This document shows positions 9,093 through 18,068 of a DNA stretch of 42,198 nucleotides, one piece after another; the first letter of the stretch is position 1, and every line of letters begins with the position of its first letter. The DNA comes from SAR116 cluster bacterium (GTDB taxonomy: Bacteria > Pseudomonadota > Alphaproteobacteria > Puniceispirillales > Puniceispirillaceae), in assembly GCA_004212735.1 (NCBI GenBank), contig SHBD01000012.1, positions 1 to 42,198 of the forward strand, in the 5' to 3' direction. Under the pieces are notes generated by a model, which was not told the origin of the DNA, made no database searches, and saw only the letters and a program-made list of their open reading frames with translations. The position numbers and the translations under genes are program-made.

Positions 9093-11729
9093 ATGAAACT
9101 CGTCATCGTTGAGTCCCCCGCCAAAGCCAAAACCATCAATCGTTATCTTGGTGACGACTACAAGGTGCTGGCGTCATATGGCCATGTCTGTGACCTGCCA
9201 AGCAAAGACGGCTCGGTGGCGCCAGATGATGATTTTGCGATGAAATGGCAAGTTTCAAGCGGTTCAGAGAAACATCTCAAGGAAATCAAAACTGCCCTGA
9301 AAACGGCAGACAAGCTGATTTTGGCAACTGACCCGGATCGTGAGGGTGAGGCCATCAGTTGGCATGTGCTGGAGCATCTCAAAGAAAAGAAGCTTTTGGA
9401 GGGTAAAGACATTGAGCGCGTCGTTTTCAACGAAGTGACAAAAAATGCCATTTTGCAGGCGATGAACCAACCACGTGATCTCGACACAGAACTGATTGAC
9501 GCCTACCGCGCTCGCCGCGCTCTTGATTATCTGGTCGGCTTTTCCCTGTCACCCGTATTGTGGCGCAAACTGCCGGGATCACGTTCCGCCGGCCGCGTGC
9601 AATCTGTTGCCCTTAGACTGATCTGTGAGCGTGAAGCAGAGATCGAGGCGTTTATCAGCCATGAATATTGGAGTGTGGAGGCCGAACTGGGAAAGGCCGA
9701 TGGTCGCAATTTTAACGCCCGGTTGACCCATCTGGACGGCGAGAAGTTGGAAAAGCTGAGCATAGGCACCGAAGACAAGGCGTTGGCAGCGGTTGCAAAA
9801 ATCGACAGCTGCGCGCTGTTCGTCAAGGATATTGAGACTAAACGCGTCCGCCGTAATCCCTCCCCGCCTTTTACCACCTCGACATTGCAGCAGGAAGCAT
9901 CCCGGAAACTTGGTTTCTCCGCCAGCAGGACCATGCAAATTGCCCAAAAGCTCTATGAGGGTATCAACATTGGCAGTGAGACCACCGGTCTGATCACCTA
10001 TATGCGAACTGATGGGGTTCAGCTTGGCACCGAGGCCATCGCCGCATTGCGTGATGATATTGGCACGCGATATGGCGCGCGATATGTCCCGGAAAAACCA
10101 CGTGTCTACAAGACAAAGGCCGCCAATGCCCAAGAGGCACATGAGGCCATCCGGCCAACCAATATCAGCCGGTCCCCAGACAAGATCCGGTCTTATCTCG
10201 ACCATGATCAGGCCCGCCTTTATGAATTGATCTGGAAGAGGACCATCGCCAGCCAGATGCAATCAGCGGAGCTTGACCAGACTGGTGTCGACATTGGTGA
10301 TATGGCGAACAGCGTGACCTTGCGGGCAAATGGGCAGGTCATCGTCTTTGATGGCTTTATGTCAGTCTACCGTGAGAGTAAAGATGCAGCAGATGACCGA
10401 GACAAATCAGCAGACGGCAATCAGGGCTCCGGTGGTGTCATTCTGCCAGAAATGTCCAAAGCTGAGGCGCTGGCCACTCGTAAAATTACTCCTGAACAGC
10501 ATTTTACCCAGCCACCGCCCCGTTTCACCGATGCCAGCCTTGTCAAGCGTATGGAGGAGCTCGGCATTGGCCGACCATCGACCTATGCGTCCATTATGCA
10601 GGTTCTGCAGACGCGAAACTATGTGATCAAAGACCGTAACCGGTTTATCCCGGAAGATCGGGGTCGTCTTGTCTCAACCTTTTTGAACAATTTCTTTGAC
10701 CGCTATGTCGAATATGATTTCACCGCCAAGCTGGAGAGTCAGTTGGATGCAGTATCAGCTGGCGAACTGGATTGGCGAGAATTACTTGGTATCTTCTGGC
10801 GGGACTTCAAATCAGCCATTGATGGCACCAAGGATCTGACAATCACCAATGTGCTGGATGTGTTGGACGAGGAGTTAGGACCGCATTTCTTCAAAAAGGG
10901 TGATGACGGCGCGCTAATCCGCACTTGTCCAAATTGTGATGGTGGCCGTCTTGGCCTTAAACTTGGCAAGTTTGGGGCATTTGTCGGCTGTTCCAACTAT
11001 CCAGAGTGTAAATTCACTCGCCAGCTTTCAAGTGGTGATGACGCCGACGAAGACAATGCACCCGTCGGTGACAAGAACATCGGTGACGATCCTGCTACCG
11101 GCCTGCCGATTTATCTGCGACGTGGGCCATATGGCCCCTATGTTCAGCTTGGGGATCCGGAAACAAAAAAGCCAAAACGCGCTTCTCTGCCGAAAGGGTT
11201 GTCGGCGGCTGATCTGGACCTGGAGCGTGCCATTGGTTTATTGGCTTTGCCACGCGATGTTGGTCCACATCCTGAGACCGGCGATATGATCCAAGCTGGC
11301 CTTGGCCGGTTTGGCCCCTATCTGAAATATCAAGGCAGTTTCGCCAGCCTGCCGGCGGAGGATGATCTGCTAATAATTGGCTTGAACCGCGCGGTTGATC
11401 TGCTTGCCGAGGCCGCGAAGAAAAAGGGCCGGGTGCTGGGCCAACATCCCAACGGCGGTGATGTCCATGTCAAAGCCGGACGCTATGGCGCCTATGTTGA
11501 ACATAACAAGCTGCGTGCAACGCTTCCGAGGGGAAGCGACATCAGCGAAATGACACTTGAGGAAGCACTCCCGTTGCTCGCCGCGAAAGCTGCGAAGGCA
11601 CCGGCCCCCAAAAAGGCTGCCACAAAAAAAGTGGCATCAAAGAAGACAGCCAAAAAGAAGGCTTCTAAAAAGAAAACTACGGGGAAAAAAGCCGCTACAA
11701 AAACGCCAGCGGTACCGAAGGCGAGCTAG
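9093..11729 (+). CDS. topA: DNA topoisomerase I
   Basis: This 878-residue type IA topoisomerase relaxes negative supercoils. The TOPRIM domain opens the protein (MKLVIVESPAKAKTI, then DPDREGEAISWHV with the acidic metal residues). The catalytic tyrosine is Tyr303 in LITYMRTDG. A C-terminal zinc-finger-like region (CPNCDGGRLGL, then GCSNYPECKFTR) is followed by topoisomerase C-terminal repeats with GPYGPYVQLGD, GRFGPYLKY and GRYGAYVEH. The last ~40 residues are a lysine/alanine-rich tail, common in alphaproteobacterial TopA and probably a nonspecific DNA-binding element. The stop codon overlaps the first base of the rnr GTG start. Confidence 0.98.
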   Translation: MKLVIVESPAKAKTINRYLGDDYKVLASYGHVCDLPSKDGSVAPDDDFAMKWQVSSGSEKHLKEIKTALKTADKLILATDPDREGEAISWHVLEHLKEKKLLEGKDIERVVFNEVTKNAILQAMNQPRDLDTELIDAYRARRALDYLVGFSLSPVLWRKLPGSRSAGRVQSVALRLICEREAEIEAFISHEYWSVEAELGKADGRNFNARLTHLDGEKLEKLSIGTEDKALAAVAKIDSCALFVKDIETKRVRRNPSPPFTTSTLQQEASRKLGFSASRTMQIAQKLYEGINIGSETTGLITYMRTDGVQLGTEAIAALRDDIGTRYGARYVPEKPRVYKTKAANAQEAHEAIRPTNISRSPDKIRSYLDHDQARLYELIWKRTIASQMQSAELDQTGVDIGDMANSVTLRANGQVIVFDGFMSVYRESKDAADDRDKSADGNQGSGGVILPEMSKAEALATRKITPEQHFTQPPPRFTDASLVKRMEELGIGRPSTYASIMQVLQTRNYVIKDRNRFIPEDRGRLVSTFLNNFFDRYVEYDFTAKLESQLDAVSAGELDWRELLGIFWRDFKSAIDGTKDLTITNVLDVLDEELGPHFFKKGDDGALIRTCPNCDGGRLGLKLGKFGAFVGCSNYPECKFTRQLSSGDDADEDNAPVGDKNIGDDPATGLPIYLRRGPYGPYVQLGDPETKKPKRASLPKGLSAADLDLERAIGLLALPRDVGPHPETGDMIQAGLGRFGPYLKYQGSFASLPAEDDLLIIGLNRAVDLLAEAAKKKGRVLGQHPNGGDVHVKAGRYGAYVEHNKLRATLPRGSDISEMTLEEALPLLAAKAAKAPAPKKAATKKVASKKTAKKKASKKKTTGKKAATKTPAVPKAS

Positions 11730-13999
11730 TGGCAGAACAGGACAAGGTGACCGTTGATCTACCGGACGAAGGGGCGATAATCGAGTTTATAAACAGCTGC
11801 CCGTCGCCGCCCTCGCCGCGCGATATTTCCCGCGCTTTCAAACTGCCAGTTGAACAGCGCGCGCCGCTGCGGCGTTTGTTGCGCGAAATGGCTGAAGCCG
11901 GCAAAATCGACCGGCGCGAAGGTCGACGCGTTGCCACTCCGGACCAATTGCCTGAGGTCACAGTTCTTGAACTTGTGTCATTTGACGACAACGGCGATGG
12001 TCTCGCCAGACCCACCGGAAGCTACGATGGTGATCTGCCGGAAATACGGGTGATTCTAAGCCGCAAGGCAGGGCGCGCGCCCGCCAGTGGCCAGACAATC
12101 CTTGCCCGCCTCGCCCGCACAGGACCAGCGCATTACGAGGCACGCATCATTCGCGTTCTGGAGCGCCAGCAACAACGTCTATTTGGCGTTGTTGAGACGG
12201 CGGCCAAGGGGTTGATGCTGGTCCCAGCCGAACGCGGCAAGAGGCACCCGGTAAATTTGCAGTCATCGGCTGACTTCCCCTGTAACGCGGGTGATCTTGT
12301 TGAAGCTGAAATGGTGTCCTCGCGTGGCTATCTCGGCAAAATGGCACGAATCGTCCGCAATCTGGGTCCGGTTGACCAGAAAGGTGCCTTCAGCGCACTC
12401 GCCCTTGCCGAATTTGGTATTCGACACGTATTTCCTGAGACGGCCCTCACCGAGTCCCGGGGGCTTCGTGTGCCGCCGGCAAAGGGCCGTAATGATTTGC
12501 GTGACATGCCGCTGGTCACAATTGATGGCGCCGATGCTCGTGATTTCGACGATGCCGTCTTTGCCGAATCGAATGATGATGGTGGCTGGCGCTTGGTGGT
12601 GGCGATTGCCGACGTTGCCCACTATGTGCGCCCGGGCTCTGCATTGGATGAAGAGGCGCGTCGCCGTGGCAACTCGGTCTACCTGCCAGATCTGGTTGTG
12701 CCAATGCTGCCGGAAGGCATATCAAATGATTTATGCTCGCTGCGCCCTGATGAGGACCGCGCTGCGATGGTAGCCGAAATCGTCATTGACAAGTTTGGCA
12801 ACAGAACCGATTTCCACATCTACCGTGCGCTGATCCGCTCGCACGCAAGACTGACCTATGATCAGGTACAGTCGGTTTTTGAGGGGACCCTCGATGAAAC
12901 TGACATTGGGGTTGGGCATGGCGTGTTGCACAATCTCTTTGGTGCATGGCGGGCTCTTAATCAAGCGCGGCAAGCGCGTGAACCGCTGGCACTAAATCTA
13001 AGAGAACGCCGGGTCGTGATGAATGAGGATGGTGAGGCCATCGCCATCAGCCAGCGCAGCCAGAGTGAGTCGCAGCGGCTGATTGAGGATTTCATGATCA
13101 CGGCCAATGTCGCAGCTGCCGATAGCCTCATTGGCGCGCGCAAGCCATGCGTTTTCCGTGTTCATGACTCACCCGATCCAAAAAAGACAGACAGCCTGTT
13201 CGAACTGGCCACCGTGATCGGCGCGCCCTTTGCCAAGGGACAGGTGTTGCGTCCCCGACAATTCAACAGCCTGCTTGTAAAGGTTGCCAACACATCAGAT
13301 GAAATGATGGTTAATGAGGCCGTTTTACGGAGCCAGGCAAAGGCAGTATATAGCATTGATAATATTGGTCATTTTGGCCTGTCTTTGCGGAATTATGCGC
13401 ATTTCACCTCACCGATCAGACGCTATTCGGATTTGCTTGTGCATCGGGCGTTGATTGACGCTGCCAATTTGAAAACGGCACCACGTGATGGATTGAATGG
13501 ACTGCCGGACGAGCAAATTGCCGAAATCTGCATTCATATTTCTGAGACCGAGGCCAATGCTGCTGCCGCTGAGCGGCGTACAATCGACCGTTTTGCCGCT
13601 GCTTTGTTTACAACACGGCTACGCGATGTTGTCGAAGGGGTGATTGTCGGCATTACCGGTTTTGGCACATTTGTCCGGCTTGAGGATGGTGTTGCGGACG
13701 GTTTTTTGCCTCTGGCCGGTCTACCAGATGATTTCTATGATCTTGACGCGGCAGGACGATCCCTGACTGGGCGGCAAAGTGGTTGGTGCTTCACCACTGG
13801 CACCGCACTGAAGGTGCAGGTCGATGAGGTCACACCAATAAGCGGCGGTATTCTGCTGCGCTGGATCGAGGGTGGCACGGTAGTGGACAAAAAGAAGCGC
13901 AAGGGCTCCTCCTCCCACCGGCAGGTCAAAAGAGGCAAAGCCGGCGTGCATGGCAGCACCAGCGTTGCAAAGCGCAAAGGCGGGCGAAAAAGGCGCTGA
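11729..13999 (+). CDS. rnr: Ribonuclease R (3'-5' exoribonuclease)
   Basis: RNase R is a processive exoribonuclease that degrades structured RNA and takes part in tmRNA quality control. The 756 residues contain an N-terminal winged-helix region (about 20-70), cold-shock domains, the RNB catalytic domain with IDGADARDFDDAV (residues 265-277, carrying the metal-binding aspartates) and the HFTSPIRRYSDLLVHR motif. A C-terminal S1 domain (GVIVGITGFGTFVRLEDG) and a Lys/Arg-rich tail (about the last 35 residues) complete it. The GTG start overlaps the topA stop by one base (TAGTG), so the two are probably co-translated. Confidence 0.97.
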   Translation: MAEQDKVTVDLPDEGAIIEFINSCPSPPSPRDISRAFKLPVEQRAPLRRLLREMAEAGKIDRREGRRVATPDQLPEVTVLELVSFDDNGDGLARPTGSYDGDLPEIRVILSRKAGRAPASGQTILARLARTGPAHYEARIIRVLERQQQRLFGVVETAAKGLMLVPAERGKRHPVNLQSSADFPCNAGDLVEAEMVSSRGYLGKMARIVRNLGPVDQKGAFSALALAEFGIRHVFPETALTESRGLRVPPAKGRNDLRDMPLVTIDGADARDFDDAVFAESNDDGGWRLVVAIADVAHYVRPGSALDEEARRRGNSVYLPDLVVPMLPEGISNDLCSLRPDEDRAAMVAEIVIDKFGNRTDFHIYRALIRSHARLTYDQVQSVFEGTLDETDIGVGHGVLHNLFGAWRALNQARQAREPLALNLRERRVVMNEDGEAIAISQRSQSESQRLIEDFMITANVAAADSLIGARKPCVFRVHDSPDPKKTDSLFELATVIGAPFAKGQVLRPRQFNSLLVKVANTSDEMMVNEAVLRSQAKAVYSIDNIGHFGLSLRNYAHFTSPIRRYSDLLVHRALIDAANLKTAPRDGLNGLPDEQIAEICIHISETEANAAAAERRTIDRFAAALFTTRLRDVVEGVIVGITGFGTFVRLEDGVADGFLPLAGLPDDFYDLDAAGRSLTGRQSGWCFTTGTALKVQVDEVTPISGGILLRWIEGGTVVDKKKRKGSSSHRQVKRGKAGVHGSTSVAKRKGGRKRR

Positions 14000-14006
14000 A
14001 CCTGAC

Positions 14007-14035
14007 TTGACAAAAGCGGCATGATCGCGCAGTTT
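14007..14035 (+). promoter_or_regulatory. Possible promoter upstream of rpmG
   Basis: A perfect -35 TTGACA (14007-14012) lies in the rnr-rpmG gap, but the hexamer 17 bases downstream (CAGTTT, 14030-14035) is a poor -10. The leader to rpmG would be about 80 bases. Weak support. Confidence 0.25.
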
Positions 14036-14119
14036 GGCGGCCGAATTCAGTTTTTCGAAGATCCTCTCAGCGTGCAGACCAGCCGTCGGGATCTCCGACC
14101 GTTTTAAGGAGCAATAGCC

Positions 14120-14287
14120 ATGGCAAAGCCAGCTACCCTGCAAATCCGGCTCGTCAGCACAGCCGACACCGGCTATTTTTATGTCACCAAGAAAAACCCG
14201 CGCACCAAGCCGGAAAAGCTTGAGGTGATGAAATATGATCCACGCGCACGCAAGCATGTGCTGTTTCGTGAAGCCAAAATTAAATAG
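14120..14287 (+). CDS. rpmG: 50S ribosomal protein L33
   Basis: This 55-codon gene encodes a protein starting [20 protein letters not shown] and ending with LFREAKIK, the classic bacterial L33. It contains the GYFYVTKKN motif and the C-terminal [11 protein letters not shown] stretch. The zinc-binding cysteines of the C+ form are absent, so it is the C-minus paralogue. An AAGGAG ribosome-binding site (14106-14111) sits 8 bases before the ATG, and codon use is normal. Placement immediately after rnr is typical of alphaproteobacteria. Confidence 0.97.
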   Translation: MAKPATLQIRLVSTADTGYFYVTKKNPRTKPEKLEVMKYDPRARKHVLFREAKIK

Positions 14288-14306
14288 ACAGCACCGCTGT
14301 ACCTAA

Positions 14307-15197
14307 ATGCTGGGCTTGTCTGTCGACAAGAATTACATTCACGCCGCTATCCTATCGGATGGCGGCGAAGTTGTTGGTGACTTCCAAACCCCAACGCCCA
14401 CCGACAGCTATCGTGACTGCCTGTTGGCGATCAGCAACAGTGTAGCCGAGCTAGAAAAGCGAGCAATGGCACCCGGACTCACAGGCATAGCGCTGCCCGG
14501 TGTCATGCTTGATGACGTCATCCAGAACACGCCGATTGGCTGGCTCTATGGCAAGCCGATAAAACAGGATTTGCAGGCCAGCCTCGGACGCGAAATCGTC
14601 GTCTCAGGCTATGGTGCCTCCTTTACCCTCTATGAAGCATTGCATGGCGCCGGGCGAGACGCTAAAACGGTGTTTGGCATGCATATCGATGCGACGTGCA
14701 CAGGTGGTTTTGTCGCTAACGGGCGCACGCTTATTGGTGCCAATGGTGTCGCTGGAAATTGGGCCCATTTGCCGCTTCCCGCCCCGGTCCCCTATGAATT
14801 GGATGGTCATGATTGCTGGTGCGGGCGCACCGGTTGTATGGAGACATTTGTTTCGGCTGAGGGTGTTGAGCAGGATTACTTCAAAATCACTGAAAGCCGG
14901 GCCAGTGCCACTGCCATTGCCAGCGCTGCAGCCAACAGTGATATCGTTGCCGAGAGCACGCTGCAGGTGCTCGAGGACCGGCTCGGGCGGGCCACCTCCG
15001 CCCTGATCACGATAATCGACCCTGACGTGATCGTCATCGGCGGCATGTTGGCAGAGATGGAACGGATTTACCGGACCGTGCCACGCAAATGGCCAGGCTA
15101 TGTCACGGCACGCAATCCAGTTACGCGGCTAGTGCCAGCGCAATGTGGAACCACAGCAGCGGCAGCCGGAGCAGCTTTACTGGCGCAAATGCAGTAA
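14307..15197 (+). CDS. ROK-family protein with degenerate catalytic site
   Basis: This 296-residue protein carries the ROK zinc signature: GVAGNWAH followed by CWCGRTGCMETF, giving His154, Cys170, Cys172 and Cys177. It also has the ROK C-terminal nucleotide-site region IIDPDVIVIGG. The N-terminal phosphate loop, normally DIGGTK-like, reads LGLSVDKNY. The Asn-Asp pair that contains the catalytic base in ROK sugar kinases is missing: the matching stretch is VVSGYGASFTLYE, with no Asp. The AGEWGH glutamate is also Asn151. It may bind a sugar or act as a regulator rather than phosphorylate, but this is inference. There is no helix-turn-helix extension. It lies convergent with eipB and 20 bases after rpmG. 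Confidence 0.85.
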   Translation: MLGLSVDKNYIHAAILSDGGEVVGDFQTPTPTDSYRDCLLAISNSVAELEKRAMAPGLTGIALPGVMLDDVIQNTPIGWLYGKPIKQDLQASLGREIVVSGYGASFTLYEALHGAGRDAKTVFGMHIDATCTGGFVANGRTLIGANGVAGNWAHLPLPAPVPYELDGHDCWCGRTGCMETFVSAEGVEQDYFKITESRASATAIASAAANSDIVAESTLQVLEDRLGRATSALITIIDPDVIVIGGMLAEMERIYRTVPRKWPGYVTARNPVTRLVPAQCGTTAAAAGAALLAQMQ

Positions 15198-15212
15198 CAG
15201 GAAGGCCTGTTA
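15195..15212. terminator. Stop-codon-spanning hairpin between convergent genes
   Basis: TAACAGGAAGGCCTGTTA forms a perfect 7-bp stem with a 4-base loop. The first TAA is the ROK-gene stop and the last TTA is the complement of the eipB stop, so one symmetric element ends both convergent genes. There is no T-tract, so factor-independent termination is unproven. Confidence 0.4.
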
Positions 15213-16019
15213 ACGACAGACAGGTTCTTCGATATCCTCAATCCGGGTGAGGTCGGCTGCGATGCTGAAATCGCCGTAATCAATAACATAATTGCGGACA
15301 ACACCATTGGGCTGCATTGAGAATTTTATCTCATATTCAGGCTCAGCCGTCGTCGCTGATGGCTTGAAATACGCCACCTGAATGGGCCAAAAACCATCCT
15401 CGCGCAGCCCACCAAGGTCTATCGCATCATCTTCCACCTGCCAGCCACCAACGACTGTACTCGTCGTCATCAACGCGTCATCGGGCTCGCCGCCGGTAAA
15501 AATCGTAGCTGCCATCATCGTCTTACCGCTGTCGGCGGCATCAAGGATGCTCTCAAGATGGCGCACCGGAAAATAAGTGCCCTCAGGCAACTCCAGTTCG
15601 GCCTCGGGTTCAAGCGAGAAAAAAGCGCTGCCATTGTATGTGGAGGACAGATCGGCAAACCCCCCAAAATCCTTGCGTCCGAGAAATGTGCTGTCTTCGG
15701 TTACGTCAAAACTGAACTTATCGCCGCTATCAGCCTCCCATGACTCAAAATGTGAGAGAATCCGGTCACTGCCACCATTATCATTGATAAATTCGATCAT
15801 GTAGTCCTCGACGGAAACCCATCCATCGCAATCACGCTCAACAACAAAGGCCGATCTGCCTACGACATTGACGATGTTTGAATTTTGCACACGATCGCCA
15901 AGGCGCATCTCGTAAAATGCCTTATGCGCCGTAATACCACCGGCGGTGGCCAGTTGCGTTGTCGCCCCAAAGCCAATAACGGCCAGAGACAGCAAACAGC
16001 TTTGATTTGTCAGTTTCAT
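15210..16019 (-). CDS. eipB: Periplasmic envelope-integrity protein EipB (DUF1849)
   Basis: This 269-residue exported protein has a signal peptide (about residues 1-26, MKLTNQSC then a hydrophobic run ending ATAGG). The mature part contains the DUF1849 features ITAHKAFYEM, VVERDCDGW, FDVTEDSTFLGRKDFGG and YFPVRHLESIL. Two mature cysteines, Cys64 and Cys268, match the conserved disulfide described for Brucella EipB, a beta-spiral periplasmic protein needed for envelope integrity. Role and location are inferred from that family. It is a single gene, convergent with the ROK gene and divergent from rnd, whose start lies 121 bases away. Confidence 0.88.
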   Translation of the reverse strand: MKLTNQSCLLSLAVIGFGATTQLATAGGITAHKAFYEMRLGDRVQNSNIVNVVGRSAFVVERDCDGWVSVEDYMIEFINDNGGSDRILSHFESWEADSGDKFSFDVTEDSTFLGRKDFGGFADLSSTYNGSAFFSLEPEAELELPEGTYFPVRHLESILDAADSGKTMMAATIFTGGEPDDALMTTSTVVGGWQVEDDAIDLGGLREDGFWPIQVAYFKPSATTAEPEYEIKFSMQPNGVVRNYVIDYGDFSIAADLTRIEDIEEPVCR

Positions 16020-16140
16020 TGATACAACCCTTATCGTCTGATTTGGAAATATGGCTGGAAATTGCCCTTTTCAATAGGTTTGCCTTCACCTGTCACAAAT
16101 TTTCCTCTATACCTCCGGCATTCCAAAGCGAACGCAGGTC

Positions 16141-17349
16141 ATGAAAACAGCGGTAAATATGTCACGCAACCCAGTATCCACACGCACCACCACACCAAAA
16201 ACAACCGAGCCAATCACCACCACAGAGACGCTCAACGCCGTTATAGAACGCTTCCGGTCAGCGTCCTTTCTGGCAGTGGATACTGAATTCATGCGGGAGA
16301 AAACATATTACCCGCAGCTTTGTCTGATCCAGATCAGCGATGGTGACGAAGCGGTCTGTATCGATCCTCTGGCACAAGGCCTGGAGCTGGGGAAGCTTTG
16401 GGATTTGATGCGCAATGAGGACATTGTCAAAGTGTTTCATGCGGCGCATCAAGACCTTGAGATTTTTATGAATTTGATGGGTGACCTGCCCCGCCCCGTT
16501 TATGACACGCAAATCGCTGCAATGGTTATGGGTCAAGGCGATCAGGTTGGCTATGACAAGTTGGTCAAGGCCGTTCTTGACCATGATATCGACAAAACAT
16601 CCCGTTTTACCGACTGGTCAAAGCGCCCTCTCAGTGACCGGCAGATTGTCTATGCGTTAGATGATGTGATTTTTCTGGCACAATTGTACCCGATCATTAT
16701 TGACCGGCTGGACAAACAGGGACGTGTCGCTTGGCTGGCAGATGAATTTGACAGGCTTGCCAGCCCGGATACCTACCGGACAACACCGGAGGATGCCTGG
16801 AAACGCATCAAGATTCGCCATATGAAGCCTCCAGCCATGCTCCGACTAATGCATCTTGCCGCCTGGCGTGAGCGTGAGGCGCAGACGCGTAACCTGCCAC
16901 GCAACCGCATTGTTCGCGATGAGACTTTGATTGATCTGGCTGGCAGCAACCCCGAGACTCGCAGCGCCTTCTCCAAGATCAGGAATTTTCCTGGCGGCAC
17001 CGATGGCAAGTTGATTGATCCGGTTCTCAAAGTTCTTGCAAAGACAGCGACAGAATCACTGGATGATGTCCCTGTGCGGGACAATGGCAAAAGACCAAAG
17101 CGGCCACCCATTGCTATCATGGAGTTGCTTCGCGTTCTTCTTAAACATGTTACCGACGATCATGGCATAGCACCGCGCCTGATTGCCTCGGCAGATGATC
17201 TGGAAGCTTTGGCACTGGATGACAATGCTCCAATCCGAGCGCTCGATGGATGGCGACGTGATATTTTTGGGACGCCAGCCCTGAAGCTGAAAAACGGCAA
17301 GACTGCAATTGCCATCGAGAACAAGAAAATCAAACTGATAGACCTATAG
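16141..17349 (+). CDS. rnd: Ribonuclease D
   Basis: A 402-residue 3'-5' exoribonuclease involved in tRNA and small-RNA 3' maturation. The DEDD exonuclease domain shows AVDTEFMREKTYYPQLCLIQI (Asp and Glu of motif I), VFHAAHQDLEIFMNL (motif II) and the motif III region with RPLSDRQIVYALDDVIFL. An HRDC-type helical region follows (RLMHLAAWREREAQTRNLPRNRIVRDETLIDLA). ATG 16159 is an alternative start that drops six residues. The stop lies 18 bases from the convergent hdaA stop. Confidence 0.95.
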   Translation: MKTAVNMSRNPVSTRTTTPKTTEPITTTETLNAVIERFRSASFLAVDTEFMREKTYYPQLCLIQISDGDEAVCIDPLAQGLELGKLWDLMRNEDIVKVFHAAHQDLEIFMNLMGDLPRPVYDTQIAAMVMGQGDQVGYDKLVKAVLDHDIDKTSRFTDWSKRPLSDRQIVYALDDVIFLAQLYPIIIDRLDKQGRVAWLADEFDRLASPDTYRTTPEDAWKRIKIRHMKPPAMLRLMHLAAWREREAQTRNLPRNRIVRDETLIDLAGSNPETRSAFSKIRNFPGGTDGKLIDPVLKVLAKTATESLDDVPVRDNGKRPKRPPIAIMELLRVLLKHVTDDHGIAPRLIASADDLEALALDDNAPIRALDGWRRDIFGTPALKLKNGKTAIAIENKKIKLIDL

Positions 17350-17367
17350 AGAACACCCACAAAATCC

Positions 17368-18060
17368 TTATTGCGGCGGCTTGCCCTTGAAGAAATCATC
17401 CTGACCCCGTTCCATGACAGATCTGGCCAGTGACAATGTGATCTGACTTCTGTTGGCCAATGACAGCTGGTCCATCTTGACCACAACATCACGCGCCGCG
17501 GCAAATGAACGTTCCATCCGGGCGACAAGATACTGGATCACATTTTCGGGCGCATATAGTTGCCGTTCGATAAAATTCTTGTGCAACAAAGCACGCAGAA
17601 GCTTGTCATCAGGTCCCTCAATCATCGCCAGATTGACAGCCCGCATCCGCGAAGCAAGATCGGGAAGCTGCCAAGCCAGTCTGGCCACCGGCTCAGTGCT
17701 GATGATCAACACCGAACCGCCGATCTCGCGGGTGTGATTAAAGAGATGAAACAACCCCGTCTCACTCGGTGAGTCTTTGTCGAGATCAAGGACGAAATGA
17801 GGCCTGTTGCCAAGATTGGCGAGTTTTTCATCAAGATTACCAAGCAGCACCGCACCAGTTTTTTCCTGCCAAACAGCTGCCAAATGCGATTTGCCACTTG
17901 CCTCCGGGCCAGCGATGTTCAGTGCACAAAATTGGCCAACCCATTCCGGCCAGCGATCAACCCATTGAGCTGCAATGCTATTACAGTCGCTGATGATGAA
18001 ATCACCATGCTCTTCGGTGCTACGGATCTGCAAATCAAGGGGAAGTTGCTGCATTGGCAT
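17368..18060 (-). CDS. hdaA: DnaA-related regulatory protein HdaA/Hda
   Basis: This 230-residue DnaA homologue resembles the Hda family, which together with the beta clamp stimulates ATP hydrolysis by DnaA and prevents re-initiation of replication. The N-terminus begins MPMQQLPLDLQ, and QLPLDL is a beta-clamp-binding motif. The AAA+ fold shows Walker A GPEASGKSHL and a Walker B-like FVLDLDKD. A sensor segment reads VLIISTEPVA. There is no DnaA-like DNA-binding domain IV. It starts 8 bases after the stop of the DUF2066 gene, a pairing conserved in alphaproteobacteria, so the two are probably one transcript. Confidence 0.92.
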   Translation of the reverse strand: MPMQQLPLDLQIRSTEEHGDFIISDCNSIAAQWVDRWPEWVGQFCALNIAGPEASGKSHLAAVWQEKTGAVLLGNLDEKLANLGNRPHFVLDLDKDSPSETGLFHLFNHTREIGGSVLIISTEPVARLAWQLPDLASRMRAVNLAMIEGPDDKLLRALLHKNFIERQLYAPENVIQYLVARMERSFAAARDVVVKMDQLSLANRSQITLSLARSVMERGQDDFFKGKPPQ

Positions 18061-18068
18061 GATGTTGC

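Noticed and set aside
11560-11726. Lysine-rich repeats at the topA 3' end as a frameshifted or foreign insertion
   Set aside because: Basic Lys/Ala tails are common in alphaproteobacterial TopA, and the reading frame runs through to the rnr overlap.
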